Below, piece after piece: positions 50,962 through 62,700 of a stretch of DNA of 64,000 bases. Below the pieces are notes generated by a model. That model saw nothing but the letters and a program-made list of their open reading frames with translations. It was not told the origin of the DNA and ran no database searches. Origin of the DNA: Certhia americana (lineage: Eukaryota > Chordata > Aves > Passeriformes > Certhiidae); NCBI GenBank assembly GCA_018697195.1, contig CM031858.1, positions 104,877,406-104,941,405 on the forward strand, written 5' to 3'. Numbering within the stretch: position 1 is the stretch's first letter; each line of letters begins with the position of its first letter. The translations under genes were made by a program, and so were the position numbers.

Positions 50962-52227
50962 GATCAGAAAGAAGGTAATTTCAGAATATCAGGCTCTTAA
51001 GACCACCATGACCAACAGGCCCTAAGGAGAGTGAAAGGTATTACATAAAGAGTAACTACTTGCTCGTTAAATCCTTGACGGATATTTCCACAGCCTATTT
51101 CAATGCTAGAACACAGCAAGCCTGAAGAATAAAAATCAGATAACATAAAGGACTTACATCATGCAGATGATGCTGGGCTTAGATTAATTAATCTAAGAAA
51201 AGACATAATCATATTAAAGCTGCCATGGGTGGGAGGGGGGGCAGATCTCTTGTGAGAGATACTGAATATGAACATATTGTGCAGTTGCTTTATGAAATAT
51301 TTTTGGCAAAATATCAGTAGGAAAATCTTAATAATGAGCATGAAAAAACAGTATTGAGAAATACCTGTAGGTTTAAAAAATATATTAACTGAACCAAAAA
51401 TGGATGGAATAGGACTGATATGAGAACTCCTACTGCCAGCTCACACCAGTGCTGTGGAGATAATTAGAAGCTTGGAGTAACACATTTAGGTTTCCTTTAA
51501 CATCCTTAGAGTATTTGCATTTTGGGGTTGCCTGCATTTTGTGTGGAAACTGCCTCTGTAGTGATGACATTCTTCCTCTGATGTTGAAAACTTCCTGGCA
51601 TCCAGAAGACTGATCTGGAGGCTTGCCTACAGCTTTTATTCCACTCAGGAATTCCCTTCTGCAGTGTGTTTTAGTTGACTGCCCCACTCACCATGCTGTG
51701 GTTCACAGCACGGTATTTTCTAAGATATCATGAATTGGGTTAATTCCAGATGCTTTCCAGGAGCACACCAGTCACCAAGGCATATTCTTTCCCTGAGACC
51801 ACACCAGATCTTGCCCAATGTTAAAAAACAACTAAACAACCTCCTCCCCTTCCCATCCTGAAATCAGTACTGTTTCCTATTGTAACATAGTCTAAATTTT
51901 CTGTGTTGTGTGGTAACCAACACTGACCTCAGGAAAGATTCATGGAAGCATAATGTGTACTGGATGCAAGTTTGAATTAAGCTCATAAGACCTTTTCTTA
52001 TGCTGAGCAATGGACTAGACATAAGACAACAGAAATGAGAAAGAGAAATCAGCTTTCCCTCCTCTTCCCACTAATTCAGTTTCTGAGCTTTCATACTTAT
52101 ATAATATCATTTGACAAGCTTAGAGCAAGAGTTTAGAACCCAGTTTGTCAATAGAAGCTCTCAAAACACAAAATCACACAAAAATTTGTTGTCTTTACTG
52201 TTGCTGGTATGGGCATCAAGTTTTGCA
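50962..52227. other. Unique sequence, no gene recognised
   Basis: Nothing recognised. An A/G-rich TGGGTGGGAGGGGGGGCAG stretch lies at about 51229. The minus frame at 51430-51687 has no known match. Confidence 0.5.
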
Positions 52228-52730
52228 CTGAGCCATGGAACCATTAAGGTTGGAGAAGACCTCCAATATAATTGAGTCCAAACATTAAGGCAGCACTGCC
52301 AAGTCCACCACATCCAAAAGCTTTTCAAACATGTCCAAGGGTGATCAACTCTACCTCTTCCTTGACCACTCATCCTCTGAAAAATCTTTCCTAATATCTG
52401 ATCTAAGCTTTCCTTAGCACAAATTGAGGGCATTTCCACTGGTCCAGTCACTTGTTACCTTTGAGAAGAGGCCAACCTCACTACACTGCAGAGTTCTTTC
52501 AGGTATTTGTAGAGGGCAGTAAGGTCCCCTCTCAGCTGCCTTTTCTCCAGGCTAAACAACCCCAGCTGCCTCAGCTGCACCTCATAAGACGTGTTCTCCA
52601 GACCCTTCACCAGCTCTGTTGTCCTTCTCTGGACACGCTCCAGAACCTCAATGTCTTTCTTGTAGTGAGGGGTTCAAAAAACTGAGGATTAGAGCTGCAG
52701 CTTCACTGGTGCTGAGTATAAGGGAAAAGC
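52228..52730 (-). mobile_element. CR1 LINE, longest copy, minus orientation
   Basis: About 500 bases of a CR1 3' end in complement: ACCATTAAGGTTGGAGAAGA, CCTCCAATATAATTGAGTCC, CATCCTCTGAAAAATCTTTCC, CACTGGTCCAGTCACTTG, TAAGGTCCCCTCTCAGCTGC, TTTTCTCCAGGCTAAACAAC, TCTCTGGACACGCTCCAG, AATGTCTTTCTTGTAGTGAG, and then GCTGCAGCTTCACTGGTGCT. It reaches into the region encoding the last part of the reverse-transcriptase ORF, but frame breaks make it dead. The minus frame at 52161-52451 is a shadow of it. Confidence 0.93.
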
Positions 52731-55700
52731 ACTGGAGAATGTGGGCATAGATCTTGCTTCCTGTTTCATGCTAAAATAAGTGCTCTACCATTTGAGGTAA
52801 TTCCTCATCATTCTTAGTTCAGAAAGTTGTCTGTGGCTGCTGACAACTTACAGACAAAAGTCAGCCCTGTTATCTCAGTCCACAGTTGTTAACTCTTCCA
52901 GTATCATTTCAATCACGATACTAAGATGACTGCAGAGACTTTTCATTCCATGTGGGAGAATTAAGTGTCCACACTCCCTTAAAAGACCTTTCTATTTAAT
53001 TGGAAAGGTGATATTATGGAAAATAAAATATATGCTGATCCACAGCATTTAATCAGTGCAAAGATCCCATAGCTGTCCATATTTATGCTTCACAATGATA
53101 CTCCTGAAGAGTCCCTTCTTCACAGGAAGGTTATAATAGCTCATTAAACATATTTGTCAGGTGCCAGCCTATTATATAGTCACTTGATAGCTCTTCTCTC
53201 CTACACAGACCTGTCATAGTTTTTAATATTGTGTCTCCACAAGGTGGTAGAAGTGGGTAATTAATTCCACAGCATGTAGCATTCATAGTTTGATTGCTTT
53301 CCCTTTTACTCTGGTGATGAAAAGATAGCTTAGTCCTTCATTTTATGGATTTTTAAAAATAAGCCAAGTTTTCTTATTAATCTCTTAATAATGACCAGCA
53401 TTTAAGTTATCTCTCTTGTCATATTTTGTTGTAAACTGTTTTTCATTTAATTAATCTCATCACTTTTTTCCTCAGCTCCCTTTAATGTTGACTTTTCTAA
53501 GGTTATTTTATTTGCTGTTCCATTGTACTGGTAAAGCATGATCCGTAATGGCTTGAAGCCAAGGTCAGGTTGCTTGGAATGCATGAATCAAACTCTTTAT
53601 GGATAGATCTTCAATGAAATACTGAGTGGCGAAGCCATCAAAAGGGAGACCAGGCCAAAATTGTCAAAGGGAATGACTCATTCTATAATGTACACTTCAG
53701 AATATTCCATGCTGTTGAAAACTGTCATGGTGAAATTGTGGAAGAAAAACACTTCTTGTTGTTTCCTTTGTATTGCTGAGATTTTAATGGGCATCTGAAT
53801 CCTAACTGTCTAGTGGGAGGACATCTTTCACTCCATGTGTTCCAGCTTCCTCAATTATGAGCTTTATCATTACTCTCTATAAATGCATAGACTTTATTTT
53901 TGTGTACCATTACCATATATTTTCAGTCTGTTTAGATAAACTTTTGATATAAATACAGAAATCACTATTATAGGATTAAATTAAATTAAAAGAAAATACT
54001 TATGTGGATGGCAGGACAACATTTGTAATTTCAAGTCTTTTCTCACATCAATTTTAATCTATTTTAAGTATCTATTTTCTCTGGAGTTATGATTTATATG
54101 CTTGAGAAGGGTAGAATACAGTATATTTTTACAGATGAAATCTTCATTTTTTTGGCTGCATATCAATTCTGGATATCTAGGATTTACGCATTCAGGGCTT
54201 GCCATCAAATTAAGCTTTTTTATTACATTACTTTAAAAGATAAAGTTTTATTATATCTAAAGTTTTTATATAAATAGGGCTGAATTAAGACTGTCAGTTT
54301 ACAGTTGTGGAAAATTTGAGTGATTTTGTACTTCTAAACTAAAGAAATATGAATTCATATTGCCAGTACTCTTGAAGGCTAACCTATCTGTGATCAGATA
54401 CCAATCTTGTCTGTTTGCTTTGAGACAATTAATTAATCAATAGAAAGAAGGTATTTCAAGTACTGCTGAACAAAGAATTTTTAAGTTGAAGAAAATATTT
54501 TGCTCACATGACATAAACCTTCACATGACATTCAGCAAAACCACCCTAATCAGTTAAATATGCTTAACTTTTCTAAAGTCTGAAAAAAACCCTCATTGCA
54601 GGGTCTGCAGAGCCATAGAACATAAGCTTCAAGAAAATAATAATGAAAAAATACTATTTTCCTTTCAAATCAGGTGGTTGTAAGTGCAGGTTATAGCTTT
54701 GTGACACAGAAACTGAAGATTTGAAAAACTGAGCGTGTCTTCTAGGTTATAAATACTGTCTAGGCTCTTTTTCATGCAAACCATCTCAGAAATCCTGAAT
54801 GAAAAATATTTTTAAATTGTGAAAAAGGGATCAATTAAAAGGAATAATTTTGCACATCTCTTAGCTCCTCTCCAAATTGAAAGGAAAATGATTTCATCTG
54901 GAACAGATTACAATTCTCTAATGAAGATGTCAATGGAATGAATGAGCATTCAAAAAAGCAGGTTCTGTTCATCTAATTTTTTAAAACATCATTCTTAAAT
55001 GTGCAGCCTCCTGCAGAAGGACCTGTTGAGTGAAGTTACTGGTGTGTGGATCACAGGTTCTCGTTTATCTATCTATCTTGTCTGTCTCTTAATGTATATA
55101 TTCAGGAAATGAGAATAAAAACCTCTGCATATTCTGCTCTGTTGGCCATAATCCGTGTCTAATGTACTGTCTTTGATAGTTTAAACTTTGCTGGAGATTT
55201 GTATGTGGTTGGTCAATTTTTAGAACTTGGAGCATCAGTCTTAATCAAGGCTCTAAGACCTATCCAAATAAAAGTACAGAATAAATGCAAAACTATTCCA
55301 TAGGCACATTAAACAATATTAAAATACCACCCTAAATTCCAGGTGAGTAATGCGCCTTGACTCATAATGACCAAAAAATAATTTCATCTTAGAGCCTTTA
55401 TGGAAAGGAAGATCACAGGATGCCGTGTTATGAATAACAGGGAAGAATTAGAAACATCTATCTTGAGTACTGCAGGTATAGATTCCTAACAGTAACATTT
55501 GTAAAGACCATGAAATACTGTTCATTTGCAGTAAGGGATTTAATTAGTACTTCTTACCATGATTGAAGAATGGTCTGTCCCATCTAGTGAACTTGTTTTA
55601 TCTTTTAGAAATCTTACGAATTGAATAATGAGAAGATTGCATGTAAACGTAATTAATTTAATCCCCCAGAGATGTTTTTTTAAGTTACTGTGTGGGCAAG

Positions 55701-55963
55701 AACAGGAGGGATGAAATTGGTTTTTGGGTAGATGATGGAATGAAATAAGTATTTCATAAAGGAAGTAACATGACAAACTCGTGATAGTATCATGTGAAAA
55801 CTCAGATTCAAGTACATCTGTGTTGTATGCTTCCTTCACCAGTTTTTGCCTTCAAAAGTGGATATAAATTTTTACAGTCTTCACCAGTCTCGCAATCTAA
55901 AACTTTTCAGTCAAAATGTCCCCATAGAATGCCTTGTAAGAAAAGTACACTCAGGTCAGATGG
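52731..55963. other. AT-rich unique sequence, no gene recognised
   Basis: No repeat family or exon recognised in 3.2 kb. A short TATC run lies at 55066-55078. Confidence 0.5.
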
Positions 55964-56001
55964 CTTAGTGTTCTGGTTTTGGTTTAGTGTTCTGGTTTTG
56001 G
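55964..56001. repeat. 19-bp duplication at the LTR 5' edge
   Basis: Copies at 55964-55982 and 55983-56001 share TTAGTGTTCTGGTTTTGG and differ only in their first base. The unit joins four or five flanking bases to the first 14-15 LTR bases, so it appears to have arisen after integration. Confidence 0.9.
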
Positions 56002-56613
56002 CCGGGGCAGAGCTCATTTTCTTCTTGGTAGCTGGTACAGTGCTGTATGTATGTATTAGTATGAGAATAATGTTGAAAACACATGAATGTTTCAGCTCTT
56101 GCCTAGGGTTTGCCTGAAATCAAAGATTTTTCAGTGTCCCGTGAACTTCCAGTGAAGAGCTGCACAAAAAGCCATGAGGGAAGCATGGCCAGGGCACATG
56201 GCCCAAACTGGCTAAAGGAAGTTTCCATACCATAGGATGTTGTGCCAAATATGTAAGTTGGGGGAGTTACCTGGAAGAGTGTTGAAGAGGGAATAGGCTG
56301 GATATCAGTCAGTGGGTGGTAAGCAGTTTTGTGCATAACTTGTTTCTCTTGGTTTCTGTTATTCTCTCTCCCTCTCCTCGCAATTACAATTATTATTGCT
56401 AATATTATAATATATTATTGCAAATACACAACAACAACAACAATAACAACAACAATAATAGTACCAATAATTTGTTTCTATTATCAAATTGTTCTTAACT
56501 CAAACAACAAAGATTATCTTTTCTTTCTGATTTTCCTCCCTGGTGTGCTGGGGTGGGGGAATGAGTGAGCAGCTGCATGGTACTTAATTGCCAGCTGGGG
56601 TTAAACCACAGCA
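55988..56613 (+). mobile_element. Avian endogenous retrovirus solo LTR
   Basis: Starts TGTTCTGGTTTTGGCC and ends near TTAAACCACAGCA. Between them come GGGCAGAGCTCATTTTC, GTAGCTGGTACAGTGCTGTA, GAGAATAATGTTGAAAACAC, a TTTTTCAGTGTCCCGTG block, CAGGGCACATGGCCCAAAC, CATACCATAGGATGTTG, GTCAGTGGGTGGTAAGC, TGTGCATAACTTG, AAATTGTTCTTAACTCAAAC and GAGTGAGCAGCTGCATGGTA. It is closer to the 23.6 kb copy than to the 13.2 kb copy. No interior remains. No matching target duplication was found; flanking changes, including the 19-bp duplication, may have erased it. Confidence 0.92.
56427..56462. repeat. (ACA)n repeat inside the LTR
   Basis: CAA/ATA trinucleotide units sit at the LTR position where the 23.6 kb copy has TTTTTA units. 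The plus frame at 56329-56568 is read from it. Confidence 0.92.
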
Positions 56614-57362
56614 ATTACTTCGGGCAAAGAGTTTGGAAGAACATTTGTTCTTGTGGAATAGAAATGTTCTTAATTTCCGATTTCTATTCTTATGGGATAT
56701 TTTGCAGCTTTTAATCTGAGTTATATTAAACCATGTCTGATTTTCCATTCTAAAGAAGTATTTCCAAATAAAATCTGCTGATCACTAAAAAAAGTTTTGG
56801 TGGGCTTTTATGAACTACAGGCATGAACCTCCTTTATCAGTATCATACCATTATGGTTGTTCATGCACTGCTCTGAAGATAGTGTATTTTTTGACCACAG
56901 AAACTGTAAAAATTGAAATATTCTCTACACCAAAGACAACACAAGATTGTAAAAAGTACAAATGCTAATCGAAGCTTCCATTTTCTTCTCAAATATTTTT
57001 CCTATTTAATGGCCTAAAAATGAAGGATAAAATATTAGAAATCATTTTAGAAAAAATTAGCTGACCCCATTTTTAGCAGCTGTTGAATGCACTCAGAGTT
57101 TTGAAGAGGTGTAGATATATTTTGCAGAGGGCTGTTGATCCCTTGGCTATTGCACATACCCAGTGTGCATTGTTGCCTCCCAGTATGAACAGGGAGTCCT
57201 GTAGTATATTGTGTACAGAATGAGGAAAAAGCTGGTTGCTAGGGAATTCAATTTATCTCCATTAACATTGTTATAGTGCCTGCCATAAAGATGTTTCCTC
57301 ACTTGAAGACAGTTGGAGAAGACAAACAAATAAGTAAAATGTTTGGGTGTTCCTCACCTCAG
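56614..57362. other. Unique sequence, no gene recognised
   Basis: Nothing recognised. Confidence 0.5.
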
Positions 57363-57493
57363 TGGCCAAACTGGACTTCCAGGGAAACTGTGTGAACACC
57401 AGCAGAGATGGGAGAGTGCAGCACCTGCTTCATGGCAGCAGTTTCTCCAGAATTCTTATCAGTTTTCAGAGGCCAAAAATTTTTCTGATGGCA
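57363..57493 (+). other. Candidate exon, plus strand
   Basis: A pyrimidine-rich acceptor-like site (TTCCTCACCTCAG) ends at 57362, and a consensus GTAAGTA donor begins at 57494. The 131 bases between are GC-richer than the surroundings and include one open frame (about 43 codons, containing RDGRVQHLLHG). The length is not a multiple of three. I recognise no protein, so a non-coding RNA exon or chance pairing of splice-like sites are the main alternatives. No neighbouring exon was found. Confidence 0.2.
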
Positions 57494-58564
57494 GTAAGTA
57501 GGCCTTTACAGTTTCAAAGTATTTGTTTATTAGATAAGAAACCTTAAAACCTGTGCTTTTTTCCCCAACTAAGAATTGTTACCTGCCACTAGTGATGCCC
57601 TTGCTGAAGGTCAGGAGGAAGTGACAATAATTACTGGGAAAAGTAAATCATCAACCTGCTTTTAAGAATGTTCCTTTCAACATATGAAGAAAAAAAGTAA
57701 TTCACAAGGACTCTGTGTGAAGATATTCTTACACTGAAATGTCACCTGGTATTTTAAATATGGTTTAAATATGATTTTTAATATTGTTTGCTACATTGGG
57801 TCAAAAGCACTTGACTTTGGTCAATGATAAATTGATCAGTCCTACACACAGGGAAAGTATCTCACACTTTAAACCAAGCTATACTGAACATGTGGCAAAT
57901 CTATGGGTTTACAATATCAATAACAGCAAAGATTTCATCATTCTCTCATCAGGTTTTCTCTGTTTTCTGCACTTTAAAAATCTATTCTGACACACTGAAA
58001 GCTATATGGTAGCTGAATCCAATAAACTATTCAATCTTTTTTTTTTTACTACAACACCATGACTCTGGGAAGAAAAGCCTGAGAAATCTAATTGAAATTG
58101 TCACCGATTTTATTGAAGAGCAAAACCTCCTGTTTTTCTGATGTTTAATAATGGCTTGCATGAGTCTGTATTTTTAATAAGTTTTGGACTACAAAGGAAA
58201 ACTCACATGAATACTTGAGGAAATACTGGAGCTAAAACTGAGCAAAATTTTCTTTACATACATGCTTAAAATTCACCAGGAAAAATGTCTTTTGCATTTC
58301 AGCTGATACAAAACCCAGTACTTTATAATGGTTTTTTCTCTTCCAAAACTTTGGTTACTCTCTGAAATTCTTGAGAAAAATTTCTTAAGCTTTGCTGCAG
58401 AATTCACTGTCAGTGATTCGAAGCAGCTCTATTTTTGTTGTTCGAGGTTTCTGGTATCCATATATGATGCTTTATCTGCAGTCAATTTCAACTGTGAGAC
58501 TACATCCTCTGGAAAGAAAGTGCAATGCAATACTACCAATTTTTAATTGGAATTAAAAAATATC
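57494..58564. other. AT-rich unique sequence, no gene recognised
   Basis: Nothing recognised. A T12 run lies at 58037-58048. Confidence 0.5.
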
Positions 58565-58770
58565 CATAAGGATCATCGAAGTCCAGGTCCTGGCCCTGTA
58601 TAAGATAACCCCAAGAGTGACAGCACATGCCTGAGAACATTGTCCAAATGCTTCCTGAATTTAGACAGGCTTGGTGATGTTACCCCTTCCCTGTGAAGCC
58701 TGTTCCATGCCCAACCACCCTCAATGCACTTTCCTATTTATCATACAGCCTAAAATATGCTATATGCCTA
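58565..58770 (-). mobile_element. CR1 LINE fragment, minus orientation
   Basis: Complement of CR1 3' text: CATAAGGATCATCGAAGTCC, GGTCCTGGCCCTGTATAAGA, AACCCCAAGAGTGACAGCAC, GCCTGAGAACATTGTCCAAA, GACAGGCTTGGTGATG, CTTCCCTGTGAAGCCTGTTC, CATGCCCAACCACCCTCAAT and a decayed block to about 58770. The outermost 3' tail on the left is missing. It belongs to the same subfamily type as the 50.5 kb copy but reaches further 5'. Confidence 0.9.
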
Positions 58771-59457
58771 ATATAATTGTCATATTGCCCAATAGCCTTC
58801 TGGTAATTAGGCTATTGTATTTCCAGGGTTACAATTACATTTTCAAAAGGATAAAGAAACTGGCAGTTCTCCTGCATGGTGTGGAGGAAGGGAAGGAGAA
58901 AATTCCCCTCTGCACCACTTTCCTGAAATCAGAGTCCTGACCACAAATACCCATGTTTTGAAGCACTACACCTGATCTAACCTTCTCCTTTCAACTCAAA
59001 ACCCTCTATTTGCCTTACAGATGTCTCAAAACCCCTCAGCCTTGCAAACAGCAGAAAATCACTCTTACTTTCCATCAAACGAGAGTTTGTTTGTAAATTA
59101 GGCCTTGTTGAAAAAGGTGTGATGATATGGCTTTAGTTATCTCCAAAGGACAAGAGAGTAACAAGAGAGGATCACCTCAAGCTTAAGGGACCTGAATCAA
59201 AGTTAAATAACAGTAAGCCTTTCAACAACTGAAACAAGTTGCAGTACAGCAGCGACCCTGTGCCATACCTGAGACGCTGGTGGAGTACAAAATATCCTGC
59301 AGATTGCTGATGGAATCTGAAAAAAAGCACTGGGATTTTGAAGCCACAGATATTGGGGTTGAGAAGCTAGCCACACAGCCCAGAAGAAAGATCTTCAACA
59401 CCTTTCCTGGAGTGCTTAAAACAACTGAAATAAAACAAAGAGAACCCCTTTACTTAC
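58771..59457. other. Unique sequence, no gene recognised
   Basis: Nothing recognised. The plus frame at 59280-59531 overlaps the candidate minus exon and has no known match. Confidence 0.5.
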
Positions 59458-59721
59458 TGCCCCAATTGCCAGGACTACACTGGATGTCCATATCAGCTCC
59501 TGGATGCCAGCCAATGCTGTGTAGAAATTAATTAAACAATGGAAAAAACGCAGATGGAAATATTTGGGTAACCCATCTGGGCCACCAAGGTCAAAAAAAG
59601 ACATCATGACATACCAAATCTGTTTTGCTGTGCTTAGAGGACTGCTATGTGCTACGTGTAGTGCCAGCATATGCCATCCGCCCACAAACACTTCTGCTAC
59701 CATGACTCTCACAACAGACTG
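59458..59721 (-). other. Candidate phase-0 exon, minus strand
   Basis: On the minus strand a pyrimidine-rich TTTTTCAG precedes 264 bases (88 codons) that stay open in one frame only and end at a consensus GTAAGTAAA donor. The start is at a CAGCAG (NAGNAG) site, so 59718 is an alternative first base. Both ends fall between codons. The product is hydrophobic with fragments such as VAEVFVGGWHMLALHVA and YFHLRFFHCLINFY, like membrane segments. I recognise no family. No flanking exon was found, and an antisense relic of a repeat or chance remain possible. Confidence 0.2.
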
Positions 59722-62700
59722 CTGAAAAATGAGTGGTGAGATGATTTTCAGTAGGGCAGGTGTACAAAAATACATGTATAACAACCTATGGGCAAGGCAC
59801 TAGATAGCAAGCAGTGTCTTCCACAAAAGACCTAATCTTGACTCTGGTGCTCAACAGCACTGAAAACAATAAATGAAGTTGCAAGTAGTTAGACAATTGT
59901 AACTGTGAATAATGCCACATTGTAATGAGTAATTTTACTCCAGCAAGTTCTCATATTAGTGGCATTAACAATCAGTTCAGATATTAAGGTCTGGAGGATG
60001 TCTCAATGTGTATATATAGTTTCAGAAATGGCAGTGCATGGAGCTAATCTGTATGGATATTTACAGGTGTGTCAACAGAATAAAAAGTGGAAGTGTAGCA
60101 GCTCACACAGGTTAGGTCCTATTGACATACTATTAACATGTGGACTTTAGTTAACTCAACAAGATAAGGGAGCAACTTGTAAGGATAGAAGAGAGTAAGC
60201 AACCTAATGTTTGTTGTGTAGTCTTTGAGACAAGCAGATTGAGAGCACAAAACAATAGTGTTGGTTTTGGGCACTGCACAAATTTCAATGAGACAATCAA
60301 GAATTTGATTTTGTCTATCAAATCAGATAACTGATGGTCATCATGTTATCATCAGGAGAGGACCCAAAGAACTCCAAGCCTGCATAAGGTCTATGCATAG
60401 CATGGCTAGAATCTAGCCTAACTCAGCCAACTTGTCACCTGGACAATGCCATCCCACTTGCAGAGCAGAGGAGTACAATAATTTGTAAAATTGCATTTAT
60501 CTGTGATTAAGTTGTTTTTGTACCCAATTCCAGTTAGACACTGCTTTATCATTTGGTTTTAAACCACAAAAAGAGGATTCGACACTTCCCAGTACATGGT
60601 TGCACCTGCTCACCAGTCCATCCTACATTTGTCCTTTTATCTCAGACTTGTCAGGATTCTGCCTTGTATCTCTCCGATGACAACTGCAGTCTGTACATAT
60701 TATGGCTTTGGTAGCAGTTGCCATTGTATATTAGGGACCTAATAAAACTGGCTAGCAGGAAAACACAAGCTTTTCACATTATTGCCTCTTAGAGATTTCT
60801 TATCCTCTACTTCATTCTGATTTTAGGCTTGCCCTGACAAGAGATGCTTTGTTCAATTCCGAATCTCTTCCCTTCTAAGCCCTCCATTATCCTCAAGAGC
60901 TCAAATGCTACAGATTTGAAGCTCACTCTTTGACTCCTTCCAAGCCTTATCCAAATCTCCATGTCTTTATTTGACTTGCCCCATCACGCAATAACTTCAA
61001 GTTCTCCACGTTTCGGCAGTTCTTCAGTCCCCATTCTCATCTTCACACTGTGGCCTGATTTGACATGGTCCTTATCTGACTATTCTTGTTCAGTCTATCC
61101 AAAAATCCCTCTGTTGTCCCTGGTTGTCTGCATCTCTTTAGCTTGGCTGCTGCAGCCTAGTGAAACTCTCCATCCCTCTGCCTCTTCCCATAGGATCTAA
61201 CAATGGACCCAGATCTGACTGCTATTTAAAACACTAAATGTAGGCATCATTTAGTCCAAATCTACCAACATCTACTTCATTGTCTGGAAAAAAATGACTT
61301 TGATGAAGAAGGAGAAATTAAAAAGGAAAAATTAAAAAAGGAGAAACAAGTTAAACAATTTACAAACAGTAGATTTATATTTTCACAGGAGCTATTGAAG
61401 CAATGAAAGCATTGTTTTGTGTTCTAGCTTAAGAAGAAACACAGCATAAAATTATTGTGGCATGCCTGTTCTGGTGTAAAAGGGGACAAGGACAAGCCTG
61501 TGCTCCCCAGAAACCTGTGGCTGATAGAAATCAAATTTGCATTTTAATAGATAGCACTGAAAAATAATGCAAATTTCTTTTTGTTCATGGTGATTGCTTC
61601 GAATTTAAGGTTTCAATTCATGTGTGCTCGAACAGAAGTAAGGAAAGTCACTAACAGAGTTTCTTTGGACTCCTTTCCTTCAAAGAAGAAGGGAAGAAAA
61701 TGAATTGAATGAAAAGCAGGTCTTTGAAAGAGTTGTGTTTCTTTCAGAACTAGAAACTTTTCACCAGCATATTAATCTGAGTTATCAGTGATAGGTGCTC
61801 AGGAATATGCAAAATTGATCTCTTGACTCAAAGTCTTTCTAACTTGAAAATGGAGAATGGTAACTAAGTCCCCATAGAACTGCTTTTATTAACTATAACT
61901 AATAATTTTGATTTAGGATTTGGCAGGAAATGCCTGCCTTAAGAATGGATATTGCTTACTTGGTGGCACTCAGAAGTACAAGTAGATTTGTCAATGCAGT
62001 ATTTTATTCCAGGACAATTGAGTCATCCACCACATAGCCAATATATTTGCTAAGAGTTACACAAGTGGCCTTGGAAAAAAAATGGAATATCTAGGCCTTA
62101 TGCATCTCAATGAAGGAAGCAGATTGTCATAACAACTTTGAAAATGCCATTCTTTTTCAGTCACAATTAATTTTAGCCCAGCACAGGCACTTCACAGAAC
62201 TGAAAACCAGAAATTCAACAATAAAATTGAAGGCGATTGCTAAAAGGTGCAGGTTATGGACTCTCTACCTCTAGCAGGCTGCAACAATCACCACTCTGGG
62301 CATGAAAGTACAAAAACCAGAGAAGACAGAAAATGAAGCCCATGAAAATGTCATTCATTCATTGTACATTGTGGAGAATTTGAATAGTATATCTTCAAAG
62401 GTAAGCTGTCAATATTACAGGAGGGTCTCAACTAATTAACAAAAAAATAATGGATTGAAAGCACATACTCAAGTGCTTTGCTGAATTGAAGCCTAAATAA
62501 TGGTAACAAAATAATCCTGTGTATGTACTGCTTGCTTCTTTTTGAGTGAACAATTTCTTCTGTATCATTCAGAGACCATATGACAGTAGTGCTTGGCTTT
62601 TGTGTGGCTTTCCCTAAGCAGCAAGGGCAGAGAGGCCAGCCAGTGGCCTAAAGACCTTACAGGCTAACACTTCCTCCATTTTAGAAGTGGACAATCATGA

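Noticed and set aside
52161..52451. 96-codon minus frame
   Set aside because: Read from the 3' region of a dead CR1 copy; not an intact element protein.
53231..53244. CCACAAGGTGGTAG as a CTCF site
   Set aside because: Two mismatches to the core, including the last C position; too weak to list.
57588..57605. TGCCACTAGTGATGCC as a CTCF site
   Set aside because: The central AGRKGGC part does not fit.
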